Origin: an uncultured Clostridia bacterium
GTDB taxonomy: Bacteria; Bacillota; Clostridia; Oscillospirales; Oscillospiraceae
NCBI GenBank assembly: GCA_947165085.1
Contig: CAMUZA010000005.1
Span: forward strand, 1-64,000
DNA length: 64,000 nucleotides
Direction of reading: 5' to 3'
A program made the translations under genes and the position numbers. Shown one piece after another: positions 7,537 to 15,935 of the stretch (positions within the stretch are counted from its first letter, which is position 1; each line of letters opens with the position of its first letter). The notes under the pieces are model-generated. The model was not told the origin of the DNA. It was given only the letters and a program-made list of their open reading frames with translations, and did not search any database.

Positions 7537-10029
7537 TTATTTTGCGAAATTCTCAATGAAGCGCATGAGAATGGTCGAAACCTGCGCTCTCGTGGCGTTG
7601 CCTTGCGGCAGGAGTTTGCCGTCGGAGCCGCCGATGATCTTCTCGGCGACTGCCCACTTGATCGCGTCCGTCGCCCAACTGCTGACCTTGCCGCGGTCGG
7701 GGAAGCCGCTCAGGTCGCCGCGCTTCGACGTGTCGAAGCCCTTTTTCTCGGCGTAGCGGAACAGGATCGCCGCCATCTGCTCGCGCGTGATGTTGCCGTT
7801 CGGATCGAATTTGCCGTTGCCGACACCGCCGACGATGCCGTTTGCCGCCGCCCACGCGACCGCCTGCGTGTACCACTGCCCGTCGGGCACGTCCGTAAAG
7901 GTGTTTTTGCCCTCCTTCGGCTCTCCTTCGTACCGCCACAGAACGGTCACGAGCATAGCACGGGTCATCGGGTCGTTCGGCGCGAATCTGTTATTCCCCA
8001 CGCCGTTCATCAGCTTATGTTCTACGGCGTAATTCACCGCGTCGTAGTACCACGCGCTCGAAGCAACGTCGTTGAAGCTTGTCGACGGCGGCGTCACCGG
8101 CGTGTTACCCAAATCGACGAATATGAATCCGTTCTCCTCGGCGTAGGCCTGCGCCGCGGAACCCTTGTAGCCGTAGATCGTAAAGTCGTCTACCTTTAAG
8201 TATTCGTAGGTTTCGTCGTAACCAAACGCCAAATCGCCGATGCTCGTCACGCTGTCCGGAATCGTCACGCTCGTCAGCCCGGTGCAGCCGTAGAACGCAG
8301 AATCGCCGATACTCGTCACGCTGTCCGGAATCGTCACGCTCGTCAGCCCGGTGCAGCCGAAGAACGCCCCAGCGCCGATGCTCGTCACGCTGTCCGGAAT
8401 CGTAATGCTCGTCAGCCCTTCGCACCAGTTGAACGCCTCATCGCCGATGCTCGTCACGCTGTCCGGGATCGTAATGCTCGTCAGCCCTTCGCACCCGTAG
8501 AACGCCCCATCGCCGATGCTCGTCACGCTGTCCGGGATCGTAATGCTCGTCAGCCCTTCGCACCCGAGGAACGCCTTATCGCCGATGCTCGTCACGCTGT
8601 CCGGGATCGTAATGCTCGTCAGAGAGTGGCAGTCCGTGAACGCATAACTGCCGATGCTCGTCACGCTGTCCGGGATCGTAATGCTCGTCAGAGAGCAGTC
8701 CGTGAACGCATTATCTGCAATCAGCTTTGTGCCGGCTTTGACCGTGTAAGCGCCCGCTAACGTCTTTTTTGCTTTTATCAGATAGTTTCCAATATATAAG
8801 ACGCCGTTTGTCCAGTTGGATTCGTTATTATAGTAACCGGTGTTATTGAACGCAGAACTGCCGATGCTCGTCACGCCGCTGCCGATCGTCACGCTCGTCA
8901 GTCCGCTGCAGCCGTAGAACGCATACTCGCCAATACTCGTCACGCTGTCCGGGATTGTCACGCTCGTCAGTCCGCTGCAGCCGTAGAACGCATACTCGCC
9001 AATACTCGTCACGCTGTCCGGGATTGTCACGCTCGTCAGCCCGCTGCAGTCGTAGAACGCATAATCTGCAATCAGCTTTGTGCCGGCTTTGACCGTGTAA
9101 GCGCCAGCTAACGTCTTTTTTGCTTTTATCAGATAGTTTCCAATATATAAGACGCTGTTTGTCCAGTTGGATTCGTTATTATAGTAACCGGTGTTATTGA
9201 ACGCAGAATTGCTGATGCACGTCACGCCGCTGCCGATCGTCACGCTCGTCAGCCCGGTGCAGTTGTAGAACGCAGAACCGCCGATGCTCGTCACGCTGTC
9301 CGGGATCGTCACGCTCGTCAGCCCGCTGCAGCCGAAGAACGCCCCAGCGCCGATGCTCGTCACGCTGTCCGGGATCGTCACGCTTGTCAGCCCGGCGCAG
9401 TTGTAGAACGCATACTCGCCGATGCTCGTCACGCCTTCGGGGATCACCAGATCCGTAACGAGCGTGCCGTTCAGATAGAGCTTTTTCGCAATAGTTAACG
9501 GGTTTGATGCAAGATATGCCTGATTTTCAAAGTAGATTTCGCACCACGCCGCAAGATCCGAAATATAGACTGCGCTCAGCCACTCACATCCTTCAAACGC
9601 ACCCATGCCGATGCTCGTCACGCCGCTGCCGATCGTCACGCTCGTCAGCTCGGTGCAGCCGGAGAACGCAGAACGGCCGATGCTCGTCACGCTGTTCGGG
9701 ATCGTCACGCTCGTCAGCCCGAGACACTCTTTGAACGCAGAACGGCCGATGCTCGTCACGCCGTTGCCGATTTGGACGTCCTTTATGGATTCTGCGTAGC
9801 TGTGCCATGGGATGTCTTCGCTGCTCCACCACCAATCGGACATTTCTCCCGTACCGCTGATCTCCAGCACGCCGGTGTCGGTGTCTAATGTCCAAGTCAG
9901 GTTACTGCCGTCGCCTTCGCCGCCGCAGTACCCGGAGTAGGTTTCCGCACTCGCTGTGAGCAGGGTCGCGGGGAGCAATGCGCAAAGAAGTGCGATTGCA
10001 AGGAATAGTGCTATCAGTCGTTTTTTCAT
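7537..10029 (-). CDS. Secreted BspA-type leucine-rich-repeat protein with three C-terminal SLH domains
   Basis: The 830-residue protein has a signal peptide ([20 protein letters not shown], cleavage near residue 28). About 24 LRR_5/BspA-type repeats of 23 residues (consensus [22 protein letters not shown]) fill residues 90-640. Three SLH domains (about 652-830) should anchor it to secondary cell-wall polymer. The start at 10029 is set by AAAGGAG upstream and by the signal peptide. Two internal blocks containing [20 protein letters not shown] are almost identical even at DNA level (8714-8899 and 9065-9250), so copy number may vary. A structured leader with its own terminator lies at 10070-10230. 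Likely an adhesin-like surface protein; the ligand is unknown. Confidence 0.92.
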   Translation of the reverse strand: MKKRLIALFLAIALLCALLPATLLTASAETYSGYCGGEGDGSNLTWTLDTDTGVLEISGTGEMSDWWWSSEDIPWHSYAESIKDVQIGNGVTSIGRSAFKECLGLTSVTIPNSVTSIGRSAFSGCTELTSVTIGSGVTSIGMGAFEGCEWLSAVYISDLAAWCEIYFENQAYLASNPLTIAKKLYLNGTLVTDLVIPEGVTSIGEYAFYNCAGLTSVTIPDSVTSIGAGAFFGCSGLTSVTIPDSVTSIGGSAFYNCTGLTSVTIGSGVTCISNSAFNNTGYYNNESNWTNSVLYIGNYLIKAKKTLAGAYTVKAGTKLIADYAFYDCSGLTSVTIPDSVTSIGEYAFYGCSGLTSVTIPDSVTSIGEYAFYGCSGLTSVTIGSGVTSIGSSAFNNTGYYNNESNWTNGVLYIGNYLIKAKKTLAGAYTVKAGTKLIADNAFTDCSLTSITIPDSVTSIGSYAFTDCHSLTSITIPDSVTSIGDKAFLGCEGLTSITIPDSVTSIGDGAFYGCEGLTSITIPDSVTSIGDEAFNWCEGLTSITIPDSVTSIGAGAFFGCTGLTSVTIPDSVTSIGDSAFYGCTGLTSVTIPDSVTSIGDLAFGYDETYEYLKVDDFTIYGYKGSAAQAYAEENGFIFVDLGNTPVTPPSTSFNDVASSAWYYDAVNYAVEHKLMNGVGNNRFAPNDPMTRAMLVTVLWRYEGEPKEGKNTFTDVPDGQWYTQAVAWAAANGIVGGVGNGKFDPNGNITREQMAAILFRYAEKKGFDTSKRGDLSGFPDRGKVSSWATDAIKWAVAEKIIGGSDGKLLPQGNATRAQVSTILMRFIENFAK
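8714..8899. repeat. Intragenic long direct repeat, copy 1
   Basis: This block of about 185 bp inside the LRR gene is nearly identical to 9065-9250, with only scattered substitutions. Such a repeat can recombine to delete or duplicate the intervening 350 bp in frame. Confidence 0.8.
9065..9250. repeat. Intragenic long direct repeat, copy 2
   Basis: Partner of 8714-8899. Both encode the same insert between LRR units, an Asn-rich [14 protein letters not shown] segment and a [13 protein letters not shown] segment. Confidence 0.8.
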
Positions 10030-10069
10030 CTTGTTTCTCCTTTTCTTTTGTTTGAATTTTCCGGGGAAC

Positions 10070-10230
10070 AAAAAAGTGCGCAGCCGAAGCTGCGCACCGG
10101 AAAACGCACAGCTTCTTTGCTGCGACACAAATTCCAATTCATACAATCAGGTATGCGGAAATGAGCGTGCGTTTTTCCCTAAAGAAAAAAAGGCACACTG
10201 ACCGTATGAATCCTTATGAATTTGTGTCGC
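10070..10230 (-). ncRNA. Candidate riboswitch-like leader RNA (copy A) with terminator/antiterminator
   Basis: On the minus strand the leader has a 13-bp closing stem (10218-10230 with 10122-10134). Inside it is a second stem (ATTCATAC at 10204-10211 with GTATGAAT at 10137-10144) and a conserved segment AAAAACGCACGCTCATTT (10159-10176). AAAACGCA (10168-10175) can form a pseudoknot with TGCGTTTT (10101-10108). An antiterminator (AGCTGTGC at 10106-10113 with GCGCAGCT at 10088-10095) excludes both the pseudoknot and a perfect terminator (GTGCGCAGC-TTCG-GCTGCGCAC, 10076-10097, then six T). The start codon lies 41 nt downstream. The same RNA, with compensatory changes, precedes the other LRR/SLH gene (47424-47586). 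The ligand is unknown and no known class is recognised. Confidence 0.82.
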
Positions 10231-10236
10231 AAAGAT

Positions 10237-10265
10237 AGTTTAGCATATCGTATTCCGTTTTGCAA
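10237..10265 (-). promoter_or_regulatory. Promoter of the LRR/SLH leader RNA
   Basis: On the minus strand, TTGCAA (10265-10260) and TAAACT (10242-10237) are separated by 17 nt. The expected transcription start falls at about 10230, the first base of the closing stem of the leader RNA. Confidence 0.7.
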
Positions 10266-10348
10266 GCAAAAACGGTCGCTTTCCGGCAGAAAGCACAACG
10301 TTTAACGCGCCGTAAAGCATTCCCCTCGGAGGGCAAGAATTCTCAACC

Positions 10349-10475
10349 GTGTCATTGCGAGGCGCGAAGCGACGTGGCAATCTGTGCGTAACGACTTAGG
10401 ATACTTCTCCGTGGGACGGTCATGTCTGTAACGGAAGGATTGCCACGACCGATTCTGTCGGTCTCGCAATGACAC
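10349..10475. repeat. MITE-like element with terminal inverted repeats
   Basis: GTGTCATTGCGAG (10349-10361) and CTCGCAATGACAC (10463-10475) are perfect 13-bp terminal inverted repeats. A second nested pair is GACGTGGCAATC near 10371 and GGATTGCCACG near 10437. The 127-bp unit has no open frame. Short elements with the string TCATTGCGAG next to CGAAGC and GGCAATC are dispersed in many bacterial genomes (general knowledge), so this is probably one copy of a mobile non-autonomous repeat. Confidence 0.78.
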
Positions 10476-10567
10476 GAAGGGAGGGAAGGACACTCAAAAG
10501 ATAATAGTGGAAATCTCCCGCGCGATTGTGTATAATAGCGGCAGAAAGAAACGAAGGAAGTGCGGCT

Positions 10568-11515
10568 ATGAAATACGGCTTTGGCGTGGACGTCGGCGGG
10601 ACGACGGTGAAGATCGGGCTGTTTGGGCAGGATGGAACGCTGCTGGAGGGCTTTGAAATCCCAACCCATCCCGAAAACGGCGGCGCGCGGATCCTGCCGG
10701 AGATTGCAGAAGCGATATCCGGCGTGCTCGCAAGGCGGGAGATTGCGCGCGAGGACGTCGAGGGCATCGGCATCGGCGTGCCGGGACCGGTCGCGGCGGA
10801 CGGGACGGTCAACCGCTGCGTCAACCTGAACTGGGGCGTATTCAATCTGCACAAGGACTTGGGAGACCTCACCGGACTGCGCGTGAAGGCGGGCAACGAC
10901 GCCAACTGCGCCGCGCTCGGCGAGCACTGGAAGGGCGGCGGCATGGGCTGCCGCAGTACGGTCTTCGTCACGCTCGGCACCGGTATCGGCGGCGGCGTGA
11001 TTATTGACGGGAAAGTGCTGGAAGGCGCGCACGGCGTCGGCGGGGAGATCGGTCACATCACGGTCAACACCCCGAACCCCTATCCGTGTACCTGCGGTAA
11101 GCGCGGCTGCGTGGAGCAGTACGCCTCCGCGAACGGCATCGTCCGCATGACGAAGGAGCGGCTTGCAAGCTCACAGGAGGAAACCGCGCTGCGCGGGAAG
11201 AACAATCTGACCTGCAAGGACGTGTTCGCCGCTGCAAAGGGCGGCGACCGTCTGGCGGAGGAGGTGCTGGAGCAGTCCTTCGACTATCTCGGCGAGGCGC
11301 TGGCTTCCGCCTGCTGTGTTGCCGATCCCGAACGGATCATCCTCGGCGGCGGCATGTCCAAGGCGGGCGAATACCTGCTTGAGCGGGTCGAGCGCCATTT
11401 CAAGAAATACATGTTCCATGCCTGCAAGGGAACGGAGTTTTCCCTCGCCGCGCTGGGCAACGACGCCGGCATGTACGGCGCGTACCGGCTGCTGACAATG
11501 GAGGAAAGAGAATGA
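10568..11515 (+). CDS. ROK-family glucokinase
   Basis: This 315-residue sugar kinase has the N-terminal phosphate loop GVDVGGTTVKIGLF, the VFVTLGTGIGGGVIIDGK segment, and the ROK zinc motif with its GHITV histidine and CxCGKRGCVEQYAS cysteines (about residues 165-190). It is expected to phosphorylate glucose, or possibly another hexose, using ATP. The start at 10568 is preceded by GGAAG; an in-frame upstream extension lacks homology to the fold. A TATAAT box at 10531-10536 gives a short leader. The stop overlaps the mrnC start (ATGA). Confidence 0.92.
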   Translation: MKYGFGVDVGGTTVKIGLFGQDGTLLEGFEIPTHPENGGARILPEIAEAISGVLARREIAREDVEGIGIGVPGPVAADGTVNRCVNLNWGVFNLHKDLGDLTGLRVKAGNDANCAALGEHWKGGGMGCRSTVFVTLGTGIGGGVIIDGKVLEGAHGVGGEIGHITVNTPNPYPCTCGKRGCVEQYASANGIVRMTKERLASSQEETALRGKNNLTCKDVFAAAKGGDRLAEEVLEQSFDYLGEALASACCVADPERIILGGGMSKAGEYLLERVERHFKKYMFHACKGTEFSLAALGNDAGMYGAYRLLTMEERE

Positions 11516-11925
11516 ACGACCTGCTGCACCCGTCTATGACGGAAAAACAGCTCAACGCCATGTCCGCGCTGGCATTGGCGCACATCGGCGACGCGGTATT
11601 CGAGCTGCTCGTGCGCACGAAGCTCTGCTTATCCGGCGGAACGACGAACAGCCGCCTGCACCAACAGACGATCGCGCAGGTCTGCGCGCAAGCGCAGGCG
11701 AAACTGGCGGACAAGCTGCAGCCGCTTCTGACCGAGCAGGAGAATGCCTGGTATCATCGCGGGCGCAACGTGCATCCGCACGCGATCCCAAAGAGCGCGA
11801 CGCCTTCGCAGTACGCGAAGGCGACGGGGGTGGAGGCGCTGTTCGGCGCACTGTATCTGCGCGGCGAGCAGGAACGGATCATACAGCTTTTCTCGGCGGT
11901 AACGGAGGATAACGATGCCCTTTGA
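11512..11925 (+). CDS. mrnC: Mini-ribonuclease 3 (23S rRNA maturation)
   Basis: This 137-residue protein matches the RNase III catalytic domain without a dsRNA-binding domain. The signature AHIGDAVFELLVRTKL (about residues 23-38) carries the catalytic aspartate, and the second acidic cluster is VEALFGALYLRGEQERI. In Bacillus this dimeric enzyme trims the ends of pre-23S rRNA. It overlaps the upstream kinase by 4 nt and the downstream rqcH by 11 nt, so translation is coupled across the operon. Confidence 0.93.
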   Translation: MNDLLHPSMTEKQLNAMSALALAHIGDAVFELLVRTKLCLSGGTTNSRLHQQTIAQVCAQAQAKLADKLQPLLTEQENAWYHRGRNVHPHAIPKSATPSQYAKATGVEALFGALYLRGEQERIIQLFSAVTEDNDAL

Positions 11926-13660
11926 CGCGATATTTTTGAGCGCGGTCATCCGCGAACTGGAGCCGGCGATCGTCGGGATGCGGGTGGATAAGATCCAGCA
12001 GCCGTCGCGCGACACCGTCCTTCTGCAGATGCGCGGAAAGGAGAAGCTGCTTCTGTCCGCGAACGTCAACCGCCCGCGTATCCATCTGACGCAGGCGGCG
12101 TTCGACAATCCGGCGCAGCCGCCGATGTTCTGCATGCTTTTGCGCAAGCACCTGTCCGGCGGCAGGATCGCGGCGCTGACGCAGCCGGTTGCGGAGCGGA
12201 GCGTCACGATCGCCTTTGACTGTACGGACGAGATGGGGAGCCCCTGCCGGAAGCATTTGATCCTGGAGCTTATGGGGCGCAATTCCAATCTGATCCTGAC
12301 CGGCGCGGACGGAAGGATCATCGACTGCCTGCGGCGCGTGGATTTTGAGATGTCGGAGGCGCGGCAGGTGCTGCCGGGGCTGTTCTATCACGAGCCGCCG
12401 CAGCAGGACAAGCGGATTCCGCAGGAAACGGATGAAGCGCAGCTTGCCGCACTGCTTGCCGCCGTGGACAGCCCGAAGCGCTTGGACAAGTGGCTGCTGG
12501 ACACCTTCGCGGGTCTGTCGCCCCTAATCACGAGAGAACTGTCCTACTGTTTCTGCGGCGAGATCGACGCGGATATTCTGACGCTGGACAGAGACAGTCT
12601 GGCTCGTTATTTAGCGCGCGAGTTGACCATGACCGGCGAGCAGGCGCCGATCCTTCTGCTGCAGGATGGGATGGGGAAGGATTTCTCCTACCGTGAGATC
12701 GCACAGTACGGCGATTTCCTGACGCAAAAACGCTGCGAGAGCTTCTCTGCGCTGCTGGACGAATACTATACCGAAACCGACCGCGCTGACCGCATGCGGC
12801 AGAAGTCGCAGACTCTTCGCAAGACGGTGACGACGCTTTATGAGCGCACGGTGCGCAAGCTCGAGATCCAGCGAAAAGAGCGCGAAGAGACCATGGATCG
12901 AGAGCGCCTGCGGCAGATGGGCGACATTGTGACGGCGAATCTGCACGCGATCGAACGCGGGCAGACCCTGCTCCGCGCCGAGAATTTCTACGATCCCGAA
13001 ATGCGCGAGATCGAGATTCCCCTCAAGCCGAATCTGTCGCCGCAGCAGAATGCGGCAAAGTATTATAAGGACTACGCGAAGGCGAAGCACGCGGAAAAGA
13101 TCCTGACCGAGCAGATCGCCACGGGAGAAACTGAAGCGGAGTATCTCGGCGGCGTGCTGGAAGAACTGTCAAGAGCAGATAATGAGCGGGATTTGAGCGA
13201 AATCCGAGCGGAATTGGAAGACGGCGGCTACATCCGTGCCGACCGCCGCAAGGGAAATAAGCAAATGAAACAGGCACCGTCCGTGCCGCTTTCGTTTTCT
13301 TCTTCAGACGGCGTAAGAATTCTGGTCGGAAAGAATAATCGTCAAAACGATCAGCTTTCGCTTAAAAACGCTCATAAAAACGACATTTGGCTGCATGTGC
13401 AGAAATTCCACGGCGCGCACGTCATCATCGAGTGCGCAGGCGCGGAGGTGCCGGACGAGACGATCACCGAAGCGGCGATGCTGGCGGCGTATTACTCCGA
13501 GGTGCGCGAGGGGCAGAACGTCCCGGTGGACGTGACGCAGGTGCGCAATCTGAAAAAACCGAACGGCGCAAAACCGGGCATGGTTGTGTATGAACGCTAC
13601 CGCACCGTCTTCGTCACCCCGGACAGCTCCCTGCCGGACCGTTTGAAAAAGATAGAATAA
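11915..13660 (+). CDS. rqcH: Rqc2 homolog RqcH (NFACT protein, ribosome quality control)
   Basis: The 581-residue protein has the full NFACT layout. An N-terminal NFACT-N domain (FDAIFLSAVIRELEPAIVG, about 1-210; formerly called fibronectin-binding protein A) is followed by HhH and coiled-coil regions (about 280-430) and the C-terminal NFACT-R/DUF814 domain (VGKNNRQNDQLSLKNAHKND, about 465-560). RqcH binds stalled 50S-peptidyl-tRNA complexes and recruits tRNA-Ala to add alanine tails. The hairpin at 13676-13703 follows the stop. Confidence 0.93.
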   Translation: MPFDAIFLSAVIRELEPAIVGMRVDKIQQPSRDTVLLQMRGKEKLLLSANVNRPRIHLTQAAFDNPAQPPMFCMLLRKHLSGGRIAALTQPVAERSVTIAFDCTDEMGSPCRKHLILELMGRNSNLILTGADGRIIDCLRRVDFEMSEARQVLPGLFYHEPPQQDKRIPQETDEAQLAALLAAVDSPKRLDKWLLDTFAGLSPLITRELSYCFCGEIDADILTLDRDSLARYLARELTMTGEQAPILLLQDGMGKDFSYREIAQYGDFLTQKRCESFSALLDEYYTETDRADRMRQKSQTLRKTVTTLYERTVRKLEIQRKEREETMDRERLRQMGDIVTANLHAIERGQTLLRAENFYDPEMREIEIPLKPNLSPQQNAAKYYKDYAKAKHAEKILTEQIATGETEAEYLGGVLEELSRADNERDLSEIRAELEDGGYIRADRRKGNKQMKQAPSVPLSFSSSDGVRILVGKNNRQNDQLSLKNAHKNDIWLHVQKFHGAHVIIECAGAEVPDETITEAAMLAAYYSEVREGQNVPVDVTQVRNLKKPNGAKPGMVVYERYRTVFVTPDSSLPDRLKKIE

Positions 13661-13675
13661 TAGAATAAAACGTAT

Positions 13676-13703
13676 CCCTCCGGCGCAGAGTAAAGCCGGA
13701 GGG
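13676..13703 (+). terminator. Hairpin that also carries the ribosome site of the next small gene
   Basis: CCCTCCGGC and GCCGGAGGG form a 9-bp stem after rqcH. Its 3' arm contains GGAGGG, the Shine-Dalgarno sequence 7 nt before the ATG at 13711. If folded, the stem would hide the ribosome site, so it may act as a translational switch as well as a 3' end. Confidence 0.6.
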
Positions 13704-13710
13704 ATGTTTT

Positions 13711-13848
13711 ATGAAGATTTGGAAACCGAAAGAAAAGACCAAAGCCGGACCGGAGACGCCGCCCAGTGAGACTGACCCGCAGGGGAGTTGGACGGGCAGA
13801 CCTGCCGACGAGGATGAGATTCCCGTGCAGGACGCGGACGATCTTTAG
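13711..13848 (+). CDS. Small hydrophilic protein (45 aa), unknown function
   Basis: The frame starts MKIWKPKEKTKAGPETPPSE and ends GRPADEDEIPVQDADDL. GGAGGG lies 7 nt upstream. The lysine/proline head and acidic tail suggest a disordered, cytoplasmic protein. The ending PxDEDEIPVQDADDL looks like a conserved short motif rather than random sequence. Its stop overlaps the stop of the convergent SDR gene by 4 nt. No function can be assigned. Confidence 0.7.
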   Translation: MKIWKPKEKTKAGPETPPSETDPQGSWTGRPADEDEIPVQDADDL

Positions 13849-14633
13849 TTCTCGGGCGGCAGCTTATCGTGCTTCTGCTGCTTCATCCAGATGTTCATGA
13901 TCAGCGAGTGCGGCAGCAGCTTTACCATGCGCACCTGCATGCGGACGGGAAAACCGTGGATGGACACGTCCTTCTTGCTGCGGTACAGGTCGCGCAGGGC
14001 GGTGCGCATGACGTCCTCCGGCTCGTACCAGCGGTTATAGTAGGTGACGGCGTCGCCGCTTGTCACGGTGGCGCGGTCGAAGAACTCCGTCTTGACCCAG
14101 CCCGGATTGACCGACATCACGCGGATGCCGCGCGGCTTGAGTTCTCGGTTCAAGGAGCGCGAATAGCTGAGGATAAACGCTTTGGTCGAAGCGTAGATGT
14201 TGAAATAAGGCACGGGCTGGAAGGCGGAGAGCGAGTCGAGCATCAGAATGTGCGCGCCGCGCTTCATGTAAGGCAGCGTCAGCTCAGTCACGGCGACGAC
14301 CGCCTTGCAGTTGAGGTCGATCATGTTCAGGGAGTCTTCCAGCGGGATCTGATCGTATCTGCCGAATTTGCCGAAGCCGGAGATGTTCGCCAGCAGCGCG
14401 ACCTCCGGCTTTGCTCCTTCCAGCAGACTGCGGTAGTAATCCGGCGCGTCCGGTGCAGTCAGATCAAGACTGATCGGCCGAACCGGAAAGGGATAGCCCT
14501 CTTTCAGGGCTTCCAGACGTTCCGCGCGCCGCGCGATGACCCAGAGCTCGTCAAACTGCTCCCACTGCGGCAGCTGCAGAACGAATTCGCGTCCCATACC
14601 GGAGCTTGCGCCGGTAACGATTGCAATTTTCAT
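13845..14633 (-). CDS. Short-chain dehydrogenase/reductase
   Basis: This 262-residue Rossmann enzyme has the nucleotide motif VTGASSGMG (about residues 6-14), LANISGFGKFG in place of the usual NNAG motif, and the catalytic YASTK tetrad residues near 149-153. The C-terminus (RMVKLLPHSLIMNIWMKQQK) is amphipathic, as in membrane-associated SDRs of the DltE/YqjQ type. The substrate is unknown. It follows the cysteine desulfurase gene by 6 nt with GAGAGGTG as ribosome site, so the two are co-transcribed. Confidence 0.85.
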   Translation of the reverse strand: MKIAIVTGASSGMGREFVLQLPQWEQFDELWVIARRAERLEALKEGYPFPVRPISLDLTAPDAPDYYRSLLEGAKPEVALLANISGFGKFGRYDQIPLEDSLNMIDLNCKAVVAVTELTLPYMKRGAHILMLDSLSAFQPVPYFNIYASTKAFILSYSRSLNRELKPRGIRVMSVNPGWVKTEFFDRATVTSGDAVTYYNRWYEPEDVMRTALRDLYRSKKDVSIHGFPVRMQVRMVKLLPHSLIMNIWMKQQKHDKLPPEN

Positions 14634-14639
14634 GTTGCT

Positions 14640-15779
14640 TCACCTCTCTTCCGCCAGCATGCGGACAGCGTTCCATGCCGCGCCGATCTCCGCTTCGGTC
14701 GTGAATCTGCCGATCGAAAAGCGGACGACGCCCTGCGGGAAGGTGCCGAGCGCCTTGTGCGCCCCCGGCGCGCAGTGCATGCCGCAGCGCGTCAGAATGC
14801 CGAATTCCCGCTCCAAACGGTCAGAGGCTTCGGCGTTGTCGATGTTCTCAAAATCCACACCGATCACGCCGACGCGGCGGGAAGGATCCTTCGTTCCGGT
14901 CACGCGGATATTGCCGATCCTCGCCAGACCGTCCAGGAACAGCCCGGTCAGCACGGACTCGTGACGGCGAAGCTCGTTCAGACCGACTTGGTTTACATAA
15001 TCCATCGCTGCCGACCAGCCGAAGACGCCCGGAAGATTCGGCGTGCCCGGCTCGAAGCGGTCGGGCATATAGGGCGGGATCTCCTCGGAGTCGGAGACGC
15101 TGCCCGTGCCGCCTGCAAGGAGCGGGTTCAGCCGAGCGGCGAATTCCGGCGTGACAAGCAGCGCGCCGATGCCCTGCGGTCCCAGCAGACCCTTATGCGC
15201 GGGAACGGCGAGCGCACTCAGCCCGAAGGCTTCGAAATCCACCGCAACGTGCCCCGCGCTCTGCGCGCCGTCAAGCAGGAGTGGAATGTCATGAAGTTTA
15301 CATAATCTTCCGACCACTTCCACATTCTGCACCGTGCCGCAGACGTTGGAGGCGTGGTTCAGGATGAACAGCTTCGTGTTCTGCCGGAGCAGCGGCTCGA
15401 TCAGATCGCACCGCAGAAAGCCCTCTGCGTCGCACGGCACGCGGTCGAAGGCGACGCCGAGCTGCACGAGCGGGCGCATGACGGCGTTGTGTTCCAGCGA
15501 GCTGACGAGCACGTGATCGCCCTCATGCAGCAGTCCCTTGATCGCCAGATTCAGGGCGGCGGTGCAGCCGGAGGTCAAAATAACGTGATTCGGATCGGGG
15601 TGATGAAAGAAGGCCGCGAGCTGTTCGCGGAGCGTCAGCGTTTTCAGCCCGACCTCCTGCGCAGGCGCATAGACGCCGCGGTTGATCGACGCGCCGACGC
15701 AGTCCAGATAGTATTTCATCTGATCGCTGACGCCCGGCGCCTTCGGCCAAGAGGTCGCGGCATTATCCAGATAGATCAT
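14640..15779 (-). CDS. Cysteine desulfurase family PLP enzyme (selenocysteine lyase-like)
   Basis: The 379-residue class V aminotransferase begins MIYLDNAATSWPKAP. It carries the PLP lysine in VPAHKGLLGPQG (about residues 195-206) and a mobile-loop cysteine in TRCGMHCAPGAHK (about 330-345). It should take sulfur or selenium from cysteine or selenocysteine to a protein persulfide/selenide. It lies divergently from a YedE selenium-transport cluster, and the family recurs with YedE/YedF in Firmicutes, so a selenium role is plausible. AGGAGGAAGCT precedes the ATG. Confidence 0.88.
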   Translation of the reverse strand: MIYLDNAATSWPKAPGVSDQMKYYLDCVGASINRGVYAPAQEVGLKTLTLREQLAAFFHHPDPNHVILTSGCTAALNLAIKGLLHEGDHVLVSSLEHNAVMRPLVQLGVAFDRVPCDAEGFLRCDLIEPLLRQNTKLFILNHASNVCGTVQNVEVVGRLCKLHDIPLLLDGAQSAGHVAVDFEAFGLSALAVPAHKGLLGPQGIGALLVTPEFAARLNPLLAGGTGSVSDSEEIPPYMPDRFEPGTPNLPGVFGWSAAMDYVNQVGLNELRRHESVLTGLFLDGLARIGNIRVTGTKDPSRRVGVIGVDFENIDNAEASDRLEREFGILTRCGMHCAPGAHKALGTFPQGVVRFSIGRFTTEAEIGAAWNAVRMLAEER

Positions 15780-15868
15780 AGCTTCCTCCTGTTACGGTTT
15801 TCTACATTATAACAATATCTTTCGGATTTGGCAAGAAAAACGGCAGGCAAGAAAAGGTTTCGTGATAC

Positions 15869-15897
15869 TTGACAAAGAATAGCGAAGGGGTTATACT
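15869..15897 (+). promoter_or_regulatory. Consensus promoter of the yedE operon
   Basis: TTGACA (15869-15874) and TATACT (15892-15897) have a 17-nt spacer, 39 nt before the yedE start. Confidence 0.85.
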
Positions 15898-15935
15898 TAT
15901 TTTATCCTCTTAATTTTTTAGAAAGAAGGGTTTTT

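Noticed and set aside
8200-9450. Regularly spaced repeats resembling a CRISPR array
   Set aside because: The period is 69 bp without unique spacers, and the repeats translate in frame as 23-residue LRR units.
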